DNA of 64,000 nt from Zingiber officinale (GCF_018446385.1 NC_056003.1:20395198-20459197), one strand, 5' to 3'; counted from the stretch's first letter, positions 19,275 to 32,400 are shown. Notes: generated from the letters alone by a model not told the origin. Program-made: numbers and translations.

Positions 19275-22262
19275 ATGACACTTGAGGATTTCTTTACTCT
19301 ATCAGAGATGAGAGATGGAATCTCAAGTCTTGCAAGAGTTGAAGAGCTTCTCTCTATGATTCAAAAGCTAAATGATCATGCTATAAATAACTTGAGTGAT
19401 GCAGCAAGACAATGGTCTACCGTTGCAAGTGTTTTGGCAGCTACTAACAAAGAATGTCTTAGTCAATTTGTTGAGTTAAATGGTCTTTCTTTTCTGAAAA
19501 AGTGGCTTCAACAAGCACTAGATAGTAATACATATGAGAATGAAATTGTTGTTGAGGAACTGATCCTTTCATTATTGACTGCATTTGAGAGGCTTCCTAT
19601 TGACCATAAAAGAATAACTGCTTCTGAAATTGGAGCTACTATTGAACATCTCCTTGATCACAGAAGCACTAAAATTATGGAGAAAGCTAAAATATTGCAT
19701 GATAGATGGGATCATGCAGAAAATGATCATGCACGCCCCTATGATCAGGATAATACTGGGATCAGTCAAGAAAATCAACATATACCAGCTGAGGATGTGC
19801 AGACTGGAGAAAATGGTTCAAATTCAGGAAATCTTCCTGTCAGTATTCCTCCTTCCTTCGCGTCTGGTGAAGGTAAAGATGGAGTACAATCTGACATGAC
19901 TGAATCACAGATCTTGACTGGCATAAGTTTGCTCGAGTTCAGAAACAATGAGAGAGGCCCAATATGTGATCAGTTTCATTCCACATCTTTGAACACAATT
20001 GTTTCAAATACAGTTTTAGCTGGTGAGAATTCATCGGCATCATCACTTATCTCAAACTCATGTCAAGAGAAATTGCATGTCATAGAAGAGCTTCCTGTTT
20101 GCAATGTAGAGGGAAAACTCTCTGCTGAAACTTGTGCACAGTTTTGTCTGAAAGGAGATGCAGACGATCAATGTGATGCATCAGGATCCAAGGATATTCT
20201 TTCTGATGTGAAAGATATTGATATTGATGCTAAGGAAGTCAAACCGAGCAAATCTATCCAAGAAAGTGGTATTCATTCTCTGCCTCTTGTTTTTCATGAA
20301 TCTAAGGTGACATCAGCAGTTGCTACAGAGCCAGTTATCTCATGCATGCCAGTTTCTTACATTGGCGACTCTTCTTCAAGGGTGATGGAACATCAGCCAG
20401 TGGCTGGGGCAGTTGACCATGGGCTGGACAAGGATTTGATGACAACCAAGGAGTCCATGCCAGCTGCAAATCTCACTAGTTTTCAAGATCCTTCTTGTAA
20501 AGCTAGCATTCATGACAACATCAGTGATCCTCAGTTATCTGATCAGAAGGAGGAGGCCACTAGTAGTGTCATTAAGGATCTTGATTGCGAACTCAATTTC
20601 AAGTATTGCAAAAGTCACTTTTCAGCCTCCACTGATTTTTTAAAAGCTGTGCCAACTGCCAAAGCTAATGAAGAGATCAACCAGAAATCTGGACTGGAAC
20701 TTGAATGTTTGGATGATGCTCTTGAGGTTGCAAGGCAAGTGGCTATAGCAGTGGAGAAGGAGGTGGTTGATTATAGAGAAACTTTTTGCAGTTCTCCTAA
20801 TGACAATCCCAGGGAAGCATATGGTTCTCATAGCCCTGATTCTAAGGAAGAAAAACAGGAGGAACTGACTGAGCAAGTAGGGAGGAACCGTTTATCAGAT
20901 GGAGCTGAGTATTCTGACCCATCATCTCCTGATAAGGGATCAGAGATCACACAGAATATCAGTTCTGATCAAGAAAACATTGATCAAAATTTAATGTCAC
21001 CTGAGCCAAAAGTTTCTGCTCAAGCATCAGTTTGCAAGGCTGACCTTGACGGGTGCACTTTTGATCTAAATGCAAACATTTGCAATGATGAACCTGAGTG
21101 CTCAACAAAGGTCAGCCCCAAAATGCCTATTAATGTGTCTGCTCCTGTAGCTGTTATTGCTTCTTCAAAAGGAGCTCCAGGAGTGCCTGCTACTCTATGT
21201 TTCGGAGGTGAGATGGGTTGGAAGGGTTCTGCTGCAACCAGTGCTTTTCGACCAGCGTCTCCTAGAAGAACTGATGGTGAAAGGATTTCTTGTGCAAAGC
21301 AGAAACTGAATTTCCTTGAAATTGATTTGAATGTGGCTGAAAGGGTGGATGGGACCACTGATGAACCTGCATCAGTGAAACAAGTGCCTTCTTCCTTTGG
21401 TTCTAAAACAGAGAAGCAGAATTTGGATTTAAATTGTCTTGGGGATGAGGAAGTGTCTATACTTCCATTCTCATCTTGGAAGTTGAATATTCGGAATGGA
21501 GAACGGAGTCAATCTTCAGCTTCTTCATCATACCATAAACAGTCTTCCTTTCGAGATTTTGACCTAAATGACAACCCATCTGTAAATGATGCTGGTTCTC
21601 ACAGCTTCAGGCAATCATCTAATAAAGCTCTGGAATCTTTTGGATGGAAAGCACCACATGAGCCGATCGTCAAGATCATGGGAGCAGAAATTCCTATCAC
21701 ACGGACAAGCAATATGGATCAGGGGCAGCTTTTGTCCATACCGAATGGGCTGCCAATGGAACCTGGCATGGTTACCAGGCCATTGCTACCTTGCACGAGC
21801 ATGCCACCCCTTGCTTATGGCTTCAGTGGACTACCATCTGGGTCTTCTATGTCAGTTCCAGCAGCATATTATTCACCCAGGAGCATTCCTTACATTGCAG
21901 AGACTAGAGGCATGGTACCTGTAACTCACGTCTCTGGCTCCAGCTCTGGCTCAGGACATACTGGGACATCATCCAGGCCACCACACTTTCTCTTCAGTGC
22001 ATCTAGCATGCCCTACATGTCTGGTTATGGCAATGCATTGCCTGGTGGTTTGAGCTTGAACAACGGGATCGCGCCTCCAGAAGGTGGAATCAGAGGCAGC
22101 ATTTTTGAACATCAATTCTTTCTGCAAGGGCATAGAGGTTGGATGGAAGAGCAAACCCAACCTTCTACTTCTGTAACGCCATTAAAGCGGAAAGAACCAG
22201 ACTCAGGGTGGGAGCCACTTCCTCCTCTAAATGGTTGCAAGCGGATGGCATCCAGGCCTTAA
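19275..22262 (+). CDS. TFIIS N-terminal (LW) domain protein, plant nuclear, 995 aa
   Basis: This is an uninterrupted 995-codon gene. Residues about 1-150 (MTLEDFFTLSEMRDG, then RQWSTVASVLAAT, then FLKKWLQQ, ending near LHDRWD) match the N-terminal LW/TIM-binding domain shared by TFIIS, Elongin A and IWS1, in the plant subfamily related to Arabidopsis At4g24200. It lacks the BAH domain found in SUO-type relatives. The middle is long, acidic and Ser-rich, probably disordered. The C-terminal third has four (F/L/I)DLN motifs near residues 595, 682, 717 and 762, the last as FDLNDNP. The end is basic (PLKRKEPDSGW), a possible nuclear signal. A role in transcription elongation or regulation is inferred from the family. 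The start is chosen because the N-terminus aligns with the family. Confidence 0.92.
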   Translation: MTLEDFFTLSEMRDGISSLARVEELLSMIQKLNDHAINNLSDAARQWSTVASVLAATNKECLSQFVELNGLSFLKKWLQQALDSNTYENEIVVEELILSLLTAFERLPIDHKRITASEIGATIEHLLDHRSTKIMEKAKILHDRWDHAENDHARPYDQDNTGISQENQHIPAEDVQTGENGSNSGNLPVSIPPSFASGEGKDGVQSDMTESQILTGISLLEFRNNERGPICDQFHSTSLNTIVSNTVLAGENSSASSLISNSCQEKLHVIEELPVCNVEGKLSAETCAQFCLKGDADDQCDASGSKDILSDVKDIDIDAKEVKPSKSIQESGIHSLPLVFHESKVTSAVATEPVISCMPVSYIGDSSSRVMEHQPVAGAVDHGLDKDLMTTKESMPAANLTSFQDPSCKASIHDNISDPQLSDQKEEATSSVIKDLDCELNFKYCKSHFSASTDFLKAVPTAKANEEINQKSGLELECLDDALEVARQVAIAVEKEVVDYRETFCSSPNDNPREAYGSHSPDSKEEKQEELTEQVGRNRLSDGAEYSDPSSPDKGSEITQNISSDQENIDQNLMSPEPKVSAQASVCKADLDGCTFDLNANICNDEPECSTKVSPKMPINVSAPVAVIASSKGAPGVPATLCFGGEMGWKGSAATSAFRPASPRRTDGERISCAKQKLNFLEIDLNVAERVDGTTDEPASVKQVPSSFGSKTEKQNLDLNCLGDEEVSILPFSSWKLNIRNGERSQSSASSSYHKQSSFRDFDLNDNPSVNDAGSHSFRQSSNKALESFGWKAPHEPIVKIMGAEIPITRTSNMDQGQLLSIPNGLPMEPGMVTRPLLPCTSMPPLAYGFSGLPSGSSMSVPAAYYSPRSIPYIAETRGMVPVTHVSGSSSGSGHTGTSSRPPHFLFSASSMPYMSGYGNALPGGLSLNNGIAPPEGGIRGSIFEHQFFLQGHRGWMEEQTQPSTSVTPLKRKEPDSGWEPLPPLNGCKRMASRP

Positions 22263-23921
22263 GTTTTTCTATTTTTTCAGGAGGGGGGGGAACAATTGGA
22301 GCTGAGGTGGCCTCTTGATCGATTACCAAGTAGTTAGTTGGTTACTAATCTGGAGCTTGAGCATGGAGGGCCGACCAGAGAGGATGTGGCTCTTTGAAAG
22401 AGATGGATGAATTAATAAGTCTATAGGAGTCCTAACAAGAAATTTGATTGTTGTAGGTTTTGGTGGTTGTTCATAATGAATGCCTCCATTGTCATTTATC
22501 GGTGTGCAGCACCTGGTGGTGGTGGAAGGCCAGTGCTTGTATATCTCACAAATACTCTTACAAGTTGAAGAGCGGGCAATAGAGCAACTAGTATTTATTC
22601 ATAAGATGGAATTTTGTTCTTTGAATTTTCGTAGTGGTTATTTCATGGCTGTTTTCTGTGGATTTGTTTAATACTTAAGTTTGCTAGGTCAACCTGATCG
22701 ATTGGTCTAGATGATTTGATCGATCTGGATTTTTTTTTTATCGGGGTATTCAGTTCTTCGATTAATCTGATCGATCTGGAGACTTTTTATTTTTTTAAGC
22801 TAGCATTGGATATTCAATTTTGCGGATTGGCTAAACCTGAAAATGATCAATATAAATCTGAAAGTATATTAGTCATTCCACTGGATAAAAATACTTGGTA
22901 GCACGTCGTAATTAGAAATCGAATGGTTTTGAGAGAATGCATGAGTATCCAACTAATATATCATAGGTCGGTGGCATTCTTATGGAGCTAGTAATTTTTT
23001 GTTATGCTTTACTATTTGTACTAATGACTAATAATTATTGATGATTTAATTTCTCTCTAAAGAAAGATTGACGTGATTTAATTTCTCTCTAAAGAAAGAT
23101 TGACGAGACAAACGAATCATCTTTACCACAGGAAGGTATCTTTATAAAATCTTGATTGAATGATGTGATGATTATCAATAAGGTCCATAAAATTGCCCCA
23201 GGGGTTGATTGAATTGGTTATCTAGAATTATCGAATGAAACAAGGGTAGATAAAATTAATAGAAATACTCTCTCATATAGTGTGGCATGCATAGTTTCTT
23301 GATTACCGCTATGTAAACAACTATGGGATCGAATGGGACATCCGAAATCAGCATATCATCTTTTATCATATCCATCCAGTTAAATTATTTTAATATTTTA
23401 AAGGTCGTAAAATTAGGCTTTAGATTTATTAACTAACTGTTAACCTTCGGGTTAAAAAATAAATAATAAACTGTCCGTATCTCTGCTCTCGCACGGACAA
23501 AGCATTGGATTGGACGCCATGAGCGGCACTCAACGTGAGTTTGTGGTGTGATATTTAGAATTAGATGCCCCCGTCCTCTATCTCCTCCGCTGCCAACGTG
23601 GAAGTCATTGAAAGAGAGTCGGCCTGTACAACCACGAAATTCCTGGTAAGTAATTGCTTTGACTGTCGCGCGTGAGCAACTGAAATCTTGTTATAATAGT
23701 AGAGAATCACACAGTGCAAAATTATGCCAACCACAGCGTGTCAAGTATGACCTATGGTCAAAGTTAGGCATGAAACTTCTGTGGGCACACACCCTGCGAG
23801 ACAAGTCAAGCATGGCATGTGTGTTGGGCACGACTGAATGTACCAACCCTTCCATTTCGATGGCTAGATACCCTTTTTGAACAAAATCTAAGTCATGCCT
23901 AGCACAATCCATTTTTTATTG
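22263..23921 (+). other. 3' UTR and intergenic DNA
   Basis: The 3' UTR probably runs to about 22670 (T-rich end). It is followed by unassigned DNA with GATCGATC-rich short repeats (22690-22780). A perfect 32-bp tandem duplication lies at 23042-23105. No coding domain is seen; short open frames around 23659-23912 overlap on both strands without homology I recognise. Confidence 0.5.
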
Positions 23922-26900
23922 TAAGGCCGGTTTTGAGATATATCACCAAGGGTGATGACTTAGGCCCTCGATTTTTAAGAACCCCAAATTCAATATATAT
24001 ATATATATATATAATATAATATAATATAATATAATATGTATCAATTTTCTTTTTTTTAATTATTTTTTTTTTTAATATTTTGAATTTAAAAAATTCAACA
24101 TTCCCTTATATAAAATTTTAGTATATAGATATATCCCCTAAACACATTACAATACTCAGTAAATATTTAAATTTATTTATTTTTAATTTTTCTTTTAACT
24201 AAACACTATAATCTAATTGGGAAGTCTGAACCCTAAAGGTAAAATTTTTAAAAAGAAAATTAACTTAAAAATTATAACTCAATTCGGAAATCTGAACTGT
24301 AGAAATAGAATTTTAAAAAAATATTATTTTTTTAATTCAAAATTAAAAAAAATAACAAAACATAGACATTTTGAATTAAAAAAATAATATTTCTTTATAT
24401 AAGTAGCTAATATACTTTACGATATCCCTTTAACATATTACAATACTCCGTAAATACTTAAATTTATTTTTTTTTAACTAAATATTATAATCTAATTAGA
24501 AAATCTAAACCCTAGAGGTAAAATCTTTAAAAAAAGTAACTGGAAAATTATATCCCTATTAGGATGCCTAAACTCTACCAATAAAATCGTAAAAAATATA
24601 TTTTATTTATTTTTTTAATCAAAATTAATATATTTTATTTATTTTTTTAATCAAAATAAAAAAAAAATCATGATATACTATGCGACGCGTACTGTACGCA
24701 TCGCGCAGTATATATAATTGAATCTTTTTAAGAAACGTTGAATATATATTATTAAAATTTAAGAAAATACTTAAAAAATGAAAGGAAAAAAAGGAATGAG
24801 TAGCTTGTTTCCTTTCCCGGACAAAATTTTCTTTCCAAGGTAATACAGTAATATTGAACGTCTTTTACTTTGAACCTTTGAAGTAGTACCTTTTCATTCT
24901 TGCTTTGAACCTTTGAAGCAGCACCTTTGACCTTTAATCCTTGCTTTGAACCTTTGAAGCAGCAACTTTGATCCTTGCTTTGAACCTTTGAAGTAGCAAT
25001 AAAGGTGCTGTGAAAAAAAACGAAGGAAGCTCCACTACTGTCTCTAGTTTCCTTTTTTTTTTATCCTTTACGAACTATTGTTTTGCAAAAATTTTCTGTC
25101 TATCTTCTTGATCGATCATGGTCATGTGATTTTATCCTCGCAACTGTAGGTCCGCACACTGCACGGCTGTAGTTTGTAGCCGGTAGGAGTCGAAGATCTT
25201 CTTGATTAAGAAAGTTGTCGATTTTGAAGGAGAAGAGTTATCGAACACAATTTCATCTAGGAAAAATCAGTTTGGATTTGTGTCTGAAAAATAAAAAACG
25301 TCAGCTTTTGAATCTGATCACTGTCAAGTGTCAACAGGATTTAAAGATCATTTTTGGGAATTTTCAGCCACAGTGGAGATGATTTACTAATTTTCTTTCT
25401 CCCTTTCATAGCTTTTGACTTTGGTTTCTGGATGATTGAGTCAGTGACTTATGTTTGAGTTCCTCTAGGGAAGAAGTGTTTCGATTTATGCTCGAAGAGT
25501 AAAACTATTGCGAGTTCCGTCTCTCAGTGATCCTTGCCTTAGATATGTTGTTCAGCTGGAAATTATTACAAAAGTGACATTTATCGATTGATTCAAGCAC
25601 AAATCAGGTTTTAGTGCTCTTTTACTATTATTTTTACTACTTTTCTTTATTTCGTTGCTACTTGCTAGCTTTGTTGCTAGTTTTGTATGTTTTATTTTTA
25701 CACTTAAAATTTGTATTACAAGCATGTTTTCAAAGAAATATCTATCTGGGAGTCAGAAAAGAAACAAAAGCAAAGGAGTAGAAGAGATTATTAAAACTCA
25801 AAAAGGTGCTCTTCATAAATTTTTAAAAACTAGCTCTTCAATTGAGGATTCAGTTAATGAATTACAAGAAGAAAATCAAGAACCAAATGATTATGCAATA
25901 GATGAGCACCAACTAAGTAATCAAGAAGAACTAAATGATTATGCAACAACTGAGTAATCAAGAAGAACTTAATAATCAAATAATCAATAAGCAGAAAGAA
26001 TTGATAGAAAATGTGACAATAATCATGCAATAAATGAGCAAGAAGAATTGAAAGAAAATGATGATAATGATTTGAATGTAGAAGTTGGTAATATAATTGA
26101 GAATGAAAATGAGTTAGAGAAAACTGGTGATATTTTGGATATATATGATCCAAGATCTTGGGATAACATTGATAATAAAACAAGAGATCTTTTGGTAGAG
26201 AAAGGTCCTATAAGATAAAGTAATCTTAAGTTCACTGTAGATGAGTTTTCGATACATTTTTCATATTCTTATTACACAAGAAAATTACCAAATGGAGAAA
26301 ATCAAGATAGAAAATGGCTTGTATACTCGAAAGATGCAAACAAAGTATATTGTTTTTGTTGCAAATTGTTTAAATCAGTGAAAAATAAAAGTTTGCTAGC
26401 AAATGAAGGTCTGAATGATTGGAAACATTTAAGTGATAGACTTAGACAACATGAGAATGGTATTGAGCATATTACTAACATGAGAACTTGGATTGATTTG
26501 GAAATTAGATTGAAAAAAAATGAAACAATTGACAAAGAGATCCAAGTGCAAATTAAAAAAGAGAAAGAACATTGGAAACTTGTTTAAGCTAGGATTATTT
26601 CTATTGTGAAATGTCTTGCTAAACGTAATTTGATTTTTCGTGGCGATAATGAAAAAATTTACCAAAGTAGTAATGGTAACTTTTTGGGGTTACTTGAATT
26701 AATTGTAGAATTTGATTTGGTAATGCAAGAGCATTTTAGACGCATTCAAAATAATGAGATTCATTATCATTACATTAGTCATAAGATTCAAAATGAGTTG
26801 ATTTTTATATTAGGTTCTAAAGTCAGAAGTACTATAATTGAAAAAATAAAAGAGGCAAAATATTTTTCAGTAATACTTGATTGTACTTCAGATGCAAGTC

Positions 26901-28584
26901 ACCATGAGCATTTTCTTAGCTTGTCCTATAAAAGTAAATGAGTATTTTATAGAGTTTTTAAAAGTGGATGATACATCTGGATTAGGACTTTTTAATGAAT
27001 TATAATATGTTTTAGAAACCCTCGGACTTGATATTGATAATGTGAGGGGGCAAGATTATGATAATGGTTCTAATATGAAAGGTAAGAATCAAGGTGTACA
27101 AAAAAAGATTTCTTGAAATAAATCCAAGAGCATTTTATATGGTTCTAATATTGCTTGTCATTCTCTTAATTTAACAATTTATGATATGGCAAATTCTTGT
27201 GTTAAGGTTGTGTCATATTTTGGAGTTGTGCAACGCATGTATACTTTATTTGCTAGTTCTACAAAAAGGTGGAAGATTTTATAAGAACATGTAGATCAAT
27301 TAACTCTAAAGTCATTGTCAACAACAAGATGGGAAAGTCATGTTAATAGTATCACAACCATAATAACTAAGCCAAATGAGATAAGAGAAGCTTTATATGA
27401 ATTATCGAAAGTTAGTGAAGATGCTAAGACTAGGAGTGAGGTTGAATCTTTAGTAACACATGAACTTGAAAGTTTTGAATTTTTGTTGGGCATGATTATA
27501 TGACATAACATTTTGAAAAAAAATTGAATTGATTAGTAAAAAGTTGCAATCTAAAGATATGCAAATTGATATTGTAATAAAGATTTTGAGAGGATTGATT
27601 TCTTATTTTGAAAGATATAGGGAGGAAGGTTTCTAATCTGCTATGACATTAGCAAAAGAGATTGCATCTAAAATGAAAATTAATCATATTTTTCCTCAAA
27701 AAAACGTACAATTCATAGAAAAAAATAATTCGATGAAAATTATCATGAAGAGATTTCACAATCTGCTGAAGAATTTTTAGGATTAATTATTTTATTGTTG
27801 TCGTTGATATTGCTATTTCCTCTTTAAAAAGTATATTTGAACAATTAAAAATCTTTGAAAACATTTTTGATTTTCTATTCAATCCTAAAAATTTTCTTTC
27901 AATGAATGATAATAGATTGTATGAGTGTTGTAATAATCTTCAAGTTGCTTTAAAATATAATGACAAATCTGATATTGATGCTGATGATTTATTTTCTGAA
28001 TTGCAAGTACTACAAATATATTTACCAACAGAAACAAAGTCAGCTTTTGAAGTTCTTGAGTTTGTAAAAGTCTTATATTATTTTCCTAATATTTCCATTG
28101 CTTATAGAGTATTGTTAACTATACACATTACTATAGCATCAGCAGAAAAAAGTTTTTCTAAACCGAAATTGATAAAATCGTATTTGCGTTCAACTATGTC
28201 TCAAAACAGATTAAATGACTTGATAATTTTATGCATTGAAAATGAAGTGTTAGAAAAACTTGATTTGGAAGACCTTATTGATGATTTACTTCCCAAAATG
28301 TTGAAGATCTAGATTTTTTCAATGATTATTTAATACTTATTTTATTTTTATATTTGTAGGGACTGCACTTTTTGAAGAAACTTGGGAAATATATTTTGTA
28401 TGGTGTTGTATTTTTTTGAAAAACTTTGAAAAATATATTTTGTATGGAATTCGTCATATTTTAAATAAAATATATTATTTTTTAAATTTTATTATTAAAA
28501 TCAAATTGTGTGTTAGTAAAAAAAATTTATAGGATCACTTTTTCTCTTTTCGCCAAGGGCCCTCAAATGTCAAGATCAGCCCTG
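23922..28584 (+). mobile_element. Degenerate hAT transposon (TTF/ZMYM1-like family)
   Basis: The left end TAAGGCCGGTTTTGAGA and the reverse complement of the right end CAGGGCTGATCTTGACA match at 11 of 17 positions. GGCCCTC segments follow at subterminal positions on both sides. A broken hAT transposase lies inside. Flanking 8-mers (TTTTATTG and GCTTATCG) are only partly alike, so the target duplication is decayed. Between the left end and the transposase are AT-rich DNA, a strong hairpin (24673-24713), a GAACCTTTGAAG repeat (24870-25005) and a probable untranslated first exon. Confidence 0.7.
25724..28312 (+). pseudogene. hAT transposase (DUF4371/TTF zinc finger type), multiple stops and frameshifts
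   Basis: The start MFSKKYLSGSQKRNK is typical of plant ZMYM1-like hAT proteins. A TTF-type zinc finger (CFCCKLF near 26355) comes next, then a DUF4371 catalytic region ([17 protein letters not shown] near 26870) holding the first catalytic Asp. A QDYDNGSNMKG segment (27050) holds the next acidic position. The C-terminal hAT dimerisation domain spans 27902-28312 (IASAEKSFSKPKLIKSYL). Stops or frameshifts occur at about 25955, 26215, 26585, 26940, 27115, 27290 and 27500. The usual product excises and reinserts hAT elements; this copy is dead. Confidence 0.85.
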
Positions 28585-29413
28585 CTTATCGTGTCGTGTC
28601 ATGCAAGTCTAGCTAATCTATAGGGCAACAAGGGCTTAGTCTCAAAACTTATGGACGCTCAAAAACTAATCTCTAAAAATAAAACACAATTTTATGTATA
28701 TGCATAGTATGACATTTTACATTGGAATAAGATTTTAATTGTTACTGTTTAATATTTTTATTTATTTAGTTAAATAACATTTTTATTATATAAAATAAAT
28801 ATTTTTTTTTTAAAAAAAAATCATGTTAGGATACTCCAACCACATTATGGTTTCCCATTCTCCACGTGCCTAAGGATAGAGCTCATCCACAACCAACCTC
28901 ATGATTACATATATAAAGATTCAAGATATAACATACATCAGGTCTATTTAACGAATCATCAAAGTTAACTAAGATTTTAAAAAATTTATAAAGATAAAAT
29001 ATAAGTACCAAACTATTGTCATACTACTATTTTTCAGGGATTTTTTTCTTGAAAAATTTCCACCAAACTCCCACAAATATCACTGCTAAAAGAACGATCC
29101 ATTCATCACGTTACGATAAGCACTAAAACACAGCAAATGGAAAGACACTGATGATTAAGATAAAACAGATAAGAAACGGATGAATAGTACCTCGTTCCGG
29201 CAGCAATCAGTACAGAAAATGATTTAGCCAAAATTGAGGTTTGTAAACACTTTCCCCAGCCCTAGTATGTCGAATAATGATTAACCAAGAAGTCTAAACA
29301 CGACAGAAAACTACCTCAAAGGCTCAATACTTTTTCCTCAATTGACAAACCTAGAAATGTCAGAAGCTGTCTGCTCTTCCTACGAAGCCATGCACCAGTT
29401 TAGCAGCATGCGT
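28585..29413. other. Intergenic DNA and 3' UTR of the TRAP-alpha gene (minus strand)
   Basis: AT-rich spacer. The part nearest the TRAP-alpha stop (about 29100-29413) is probably its 3' UTR. No other gene is seen. Confidence 0.5.
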
Positions 29414-32400
29414 CTACTTCTTTTTCTTTGACTTGCTTGACAGTGATTGAGCATAAGCAGTTCCCTAAGCAACAAAAACGAAGTGAAAAGGGATCAGCAG
29501 ATCAATGTGACGGATGAAGGTACAACTGTAGCTATTCACATATCAGAGGTCACAATCTAATTTTCATATAACTAAACCAGGATATAAATGAGCATCCTTC
29601 ATTCGAGCAACTTAATAATATTTACCTTCAACCACTCATCCATATCCGCTTCCGTGGCTTTAGTACCCACTTCTACCTTGGTTGATCTCTTTGGTTTCTG
29701 GAGAAGGAAAAAAATTAATAACGTCCTCAACATAAACCAGTATGAGCATAATATATAAAAAGCATGCTATTCTAAAATCTGAAAATTACAAGGTCCTCTC
29801 AAAACATCTATCATCAAGGGACAGAAGGTTTTCTTCTTATTTGTTAGCAGACTGTCCATGTTCAAAATAGACTTTTTTAAAGAAAATTCATTTCATTCTT
29901 CTCTCTAAGATGGTTGTCTTTGTACCGCATCAGGCCTGAACTCATCTTGTTGAGAACATGTTTGCAATAGGAGAAAGAAGTACTTGATCAATAATGCAGT
30001 TGCAAGTCTTCTACCCTTGGATCTGATAGACCTACTGATCTTATATTCATGCTATGAACATGAGTTAGAAGACTGTTAAGAGGGCACTGTAGGAGGAAAG
30101 CTTTTCAAGCGCACTCTTTGAGGATTGAAATATAACCTATGTTTTTGAAAATCAGTCTAGATCAGCTAACTCAACAACCTAAACTAGGATGGAGGTCAAC
30201 CCAATCTAGTTGGATCTATAAAGGCACTCTCTGATTGAACTGGAGTTCATGCCTGTGAAATGAGTGAATCATGACCAGAAGTGATGATTGTTTAAAACCC
30301 CTGGTCCAGGTTTAGAAACACTATGTGCCAGGATTAGAATGCAACCTACGTTTTTGGGAATCAGCGGATCAGCTGGCCCAACCACTTAAACTGGAACGGA
30401 AGTCAATCTGATCTAGTTGGATCAATAGAGGCACTCTAGTAGAACTGGACTTTGGACTTGTGCAATGGAACATCGTGTTCAATAGTAGCGACCATTTGAT
30501 AACTCTCTAAAGACATCTATGGGTATATATCCATTTATGTAGCTCCTGAGTTTAAAGTTAATTCCTTTGCCAATTTTTATCTGCCAAAAGATTAATTGAT
30601 TAATCATTATTATAAGAAATATATTGATGCACCTTATAGATTCAAAGATAACAAAAATAGAAAACACCTATCCATTCATTAGCCCTAAAATTGTCATGAG
30701 TTTTACGAAAGTATTTACATTCATTGTTAGTATGAGAAAAATTGACTAATGCGTGTTTATTCAATTTACCAATTTATTTAAACTTTAATTTAATTTTCAA
30801 ATTAGGGTGTATACTAAATTACTGAGATATTCGAACCTCAATATTTGTGTGTTGACTTTGTCACAAGAGTCAAAAGAGTACCTCGACATAAAAATCAGAG
30901 GCAATGTTTTCTGATTTACTAGAAATGACGTCTACAGAAAAGAACAATAGCAAAGATTGCCTTACCAAGAAATAAAGCAAAAATGAAAGTAAAAATGAAG
31001 ATCCATTAGTCTTACTCATAAAGAGGTCACCCACGAAAAGATACTGAAGAAAGCATATTTAATAACACTAATGAGTATTATATTATTCTTGGAAACGATG
31101 ACTAAAGAAAAGTGCTGACAACTGACAAGGCTTAGTGTGAGTTAGGCTCTCAGATAGGAGAATGATGTTCAAAAAATTTGAGATCAATTTAGAAACTTGG
31201 ATTGAAATTTGAGAGTTTAAAAATTCAATATATTTTTACAATTTTAAAAGTTGTTACAAGTTTGTTGTATTTTTTAAAGATAAAGTAAGCCTGCTAAAAG
31301 TTTATTATAAATTTTTAGAGATAAGATAGGAGTTTTTAGATGACTTGGACTTGTTTCAAAACTATAAAAAGGGTTAGGATCTTCTATAATGGATTATCTT
31401 CCAATTTAATGATTTCTCTCATTAAGTTTTGTTCAGAGCTTTTCCTGTGTAATTTTTCATGTTATATCAAATAAGATACATAATAATAATTGATCCTGTC
31501 CGTGCGACTCTATAATTGATTCATGTTATATCGAATAAGATTGAGAGCAATTAGGTGCAACTTCAATCCATGATAACATGAGAGAAAATAGGTTGAGATG
31601 ATATATGCTAAAAGCCCAATAGATTTTAAAGAGAAAAGAGTTCTGTTAAAATGAAAGATGGAAAAAATAAAGGGAGATTAAAGAAAACATTAATAACTAT
31701 AATAAAAATTATTTAAGAATTTTAAATATTCAAGTCAATAGAAAGATAAGATTCATGTAGCTGACCCTATATAATTAGTGGGCAAACACAAGTTGACAAT
31801 GAGGAAGACAGAATATCATCAACCTCGTCCTCTATTTTATTTTATAGGAAGATAACTTAGGCAGCTAGAATAGTCAAATTGATAAAGTGGCATAGTCAAT
31901 CAAGGGATTCAAATACTGTCAAATGATGATGTACCTTTGAGAACTGTTGAATTTGACCATATGCCCACAATCCTAGAAAGACGAGAAGAGCGACTCCAAG
32001 GGTCACAAGGAAAACCGACTCGATGGTTAAAAATCCTCCAGCTTCGACAACTTCAATCGTACCATTATAGAAAACATTCTGATATGGCTGCTGATCAATC
32101 TCATAGTCTATCCTTGCCACCAAGTCAAAAGAACCAGGCTGCACAAGAAACAAAGCATAAGATTCATAAAGAAATGAAATAAATTTCAGTATGCATTCAT
32201 GTCATAAACTTCCCTTAAGTGCATTTTTCCTAACATCAGTATTTTTTCTCAAAAAGAAAAAAAAAGAATCTGACTTCTTGGCTGCACATGTAATCAATTT
32301 GTAAAGCTATGGAAAAAAGGTATACTTATGAAAACTACCTGTAGGTATTTGCTAACAGCAAACAAATAAGGGAAGGTAGCTTGAGCAGAAACAGGCACTG

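Noticed and set aside
25854-26183. 109-aa minus-strand ORF, His/Leu/Tyr-rich
   Set aside because: It is the antisense shadow of the Asn/Glu-rich transposase N-terminus.
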